This document shows, piece after piece, positions 6,164 through 6,319 of a stretch of DNA of 6,319 bases. The translations under genes were made by a program, and so were the position numbers. The DNA is from CAZTDU01 sp050248795 (GTDB lineage: Bacteria; Pseudomonadota; Gammaproteobacteria; Burkholderiales; SG8-39): contig JBFWRS010000090.1 of NCBI GenBank assembly GCA_050248795.1, positions 1 through 6,319 of the forward strand, given 5' to 3'. The notes beneath the pieces were generated by a model. It did no database searches, was not told the origin of the DNA, and saw nothing but the letters and a program-made list of their open reading frames with translations. The number at the start of each line of letters is the position of its first letter. Positions within the stretch are counted from its first letter, which is position 1.

Positions 6164-6319
6164 GGGCGACCTCCTGGTCCAGCGGAACGAGATTCTCGAG
6201 CGCGAGCTCGAGCGCGGCCTGCGGCGCGACGCTTTGCAGCAGTCCGCAGGCGTAAAGCAGGTACTGGCGATCCAGCAGCATGCGCGGCGCGCGCGGCATC
6301 AGCGCGAGCGGGTCCGCCG
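6141..6319 (-). CDS. glmL: GlmL/MutL-like mutase-reactivating protein, C-terminal fragment cut by window edge
   Basis: Open reading frame entering from the right edge and ending at TGA (6141-6143); 58 residues are visible. They include DPLALMPRAPRMLLDRQYLL and YACGLLQSVAPQAALELAL. This resembles what I remember of the end of GlmL/MutL: a proline/lysine-rich stretch, an LxDxxY(I/L)L motif, then a helix with GLL. GlmL is an ASKHA-fold ATPase of about 460 residues that reactivates glutamate mutase by exchanging damaged cobalamin. The ATPase motifs would lie outside the window, so the call rests on this short tail and on position directly upstream of, and overlapping by 23 bases, glmE, the usual glmS-glmL-glmE order. 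The frame is coding: hydrophobic and charged residues alternate as in amphipathic helices, whereas the other frames here are arginine/alanine-rich. An unrelated protein cannot be excluded from 58 residues. Confidence 0.72.
   Translation of the reverse strand, partial: ADPLALMPRAPRMLLDRQYLLYACGLLQSVAPQAALELALENLVPLDQEVARECTGIA
6170..6175 (-). promoter_or_regulatory. Strong Shine-Dalgarno site for glmE
   Basis: On the minus strand the sequence reads AGGAGG, then six bases, then the GTG start of the mutase gene at 6163. This full-consensus site lies inside the last codons of the upstream GlmL-like gene and decides the GTG start over the nearby ATG at 6159, which is in another frame. It is the only strong ribosome binding site among the starts visible in this window. 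Confidence 0.85.

Noticed and set aside
6195..6216. Direct repeat of ctcgagcgcg (6195-6204 and 6207-6216) with a 12-base period.
   Set aside because: It lies inside the GlmL-like coding tail and reflects repeated Leu-Glu/Ala codons of an amphipathic helix with biased codon use.

Overview
The window is strongly GC-rich, with G or C in most third codon positions, and is packed with metabolic genes and almost no intergenic space. The gene content is a class I (aerobic-type) sulfoacetaldehyde acetyltransferase, a TauE/SafE-type anion exporter, a tripartite tricarboxylate transporter (TTT) and a coenzyme-B12 carbon-skeleton mutase. Together with the base composition this points to a metabolically versatile proteobacterium, most plausibly a betaproteobacterium (Burkholderiales-like). 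The lineage is an inference. The window contains no rRNA, tRNA, CRISPR array, insertion sequence or phage gene, and no gene-free stretch longer than about 20 bases apart from the two bases at the left edge.

Layout: two convergent transcription units meet at about 2556-2576. On the plus strand, xsc (3-1796) is followed after 9 bases by a TauE/SafE-family membrane exporter (1806-2555). Xsc splits sulfoacetaldehyde with phosphate into acetyl phosphate and sulfite, and the exporter is well placed to expel the sulfite. On the minus strand, reading from the right edge leftward, there is the C-terminal end of a GlmL/MutL-like mutase-reactivating protein (6141-6319, cut by the window). It overlaps a glutamate mutase epsilon-subunit homologue, GlmE (4667-6163), which overlaps tctB (4090-4683), followed within a few bases by tctA (2577-4085). 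The chain of overlapping or abutting genes makes this a single operon that couples solute uptake to a B12-dependent radical rearrangement.

The most interesting point is the mutase. Aligned (from memory) to the well-studied clostridial GlmE, it runs without gaps through the active-site region and keeps the two adenosyl-contact residues and two of the three arginines of the substrate-binding 'arginine claw'. The third claw arginine and the glutamate that holds the substrate amino group are both replaced by leucine. No methylaspartate ammonia-lyase gene follows; TctBA takes its place. This suggests a mutase that has moved away from glutamate to another, possibly non-amino, acid imported by the TTT system. 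Whether that pathway feeds the neighbouring sulfonate genes is a hypothesis: the units are convergent, so proximity is the only link visible here.
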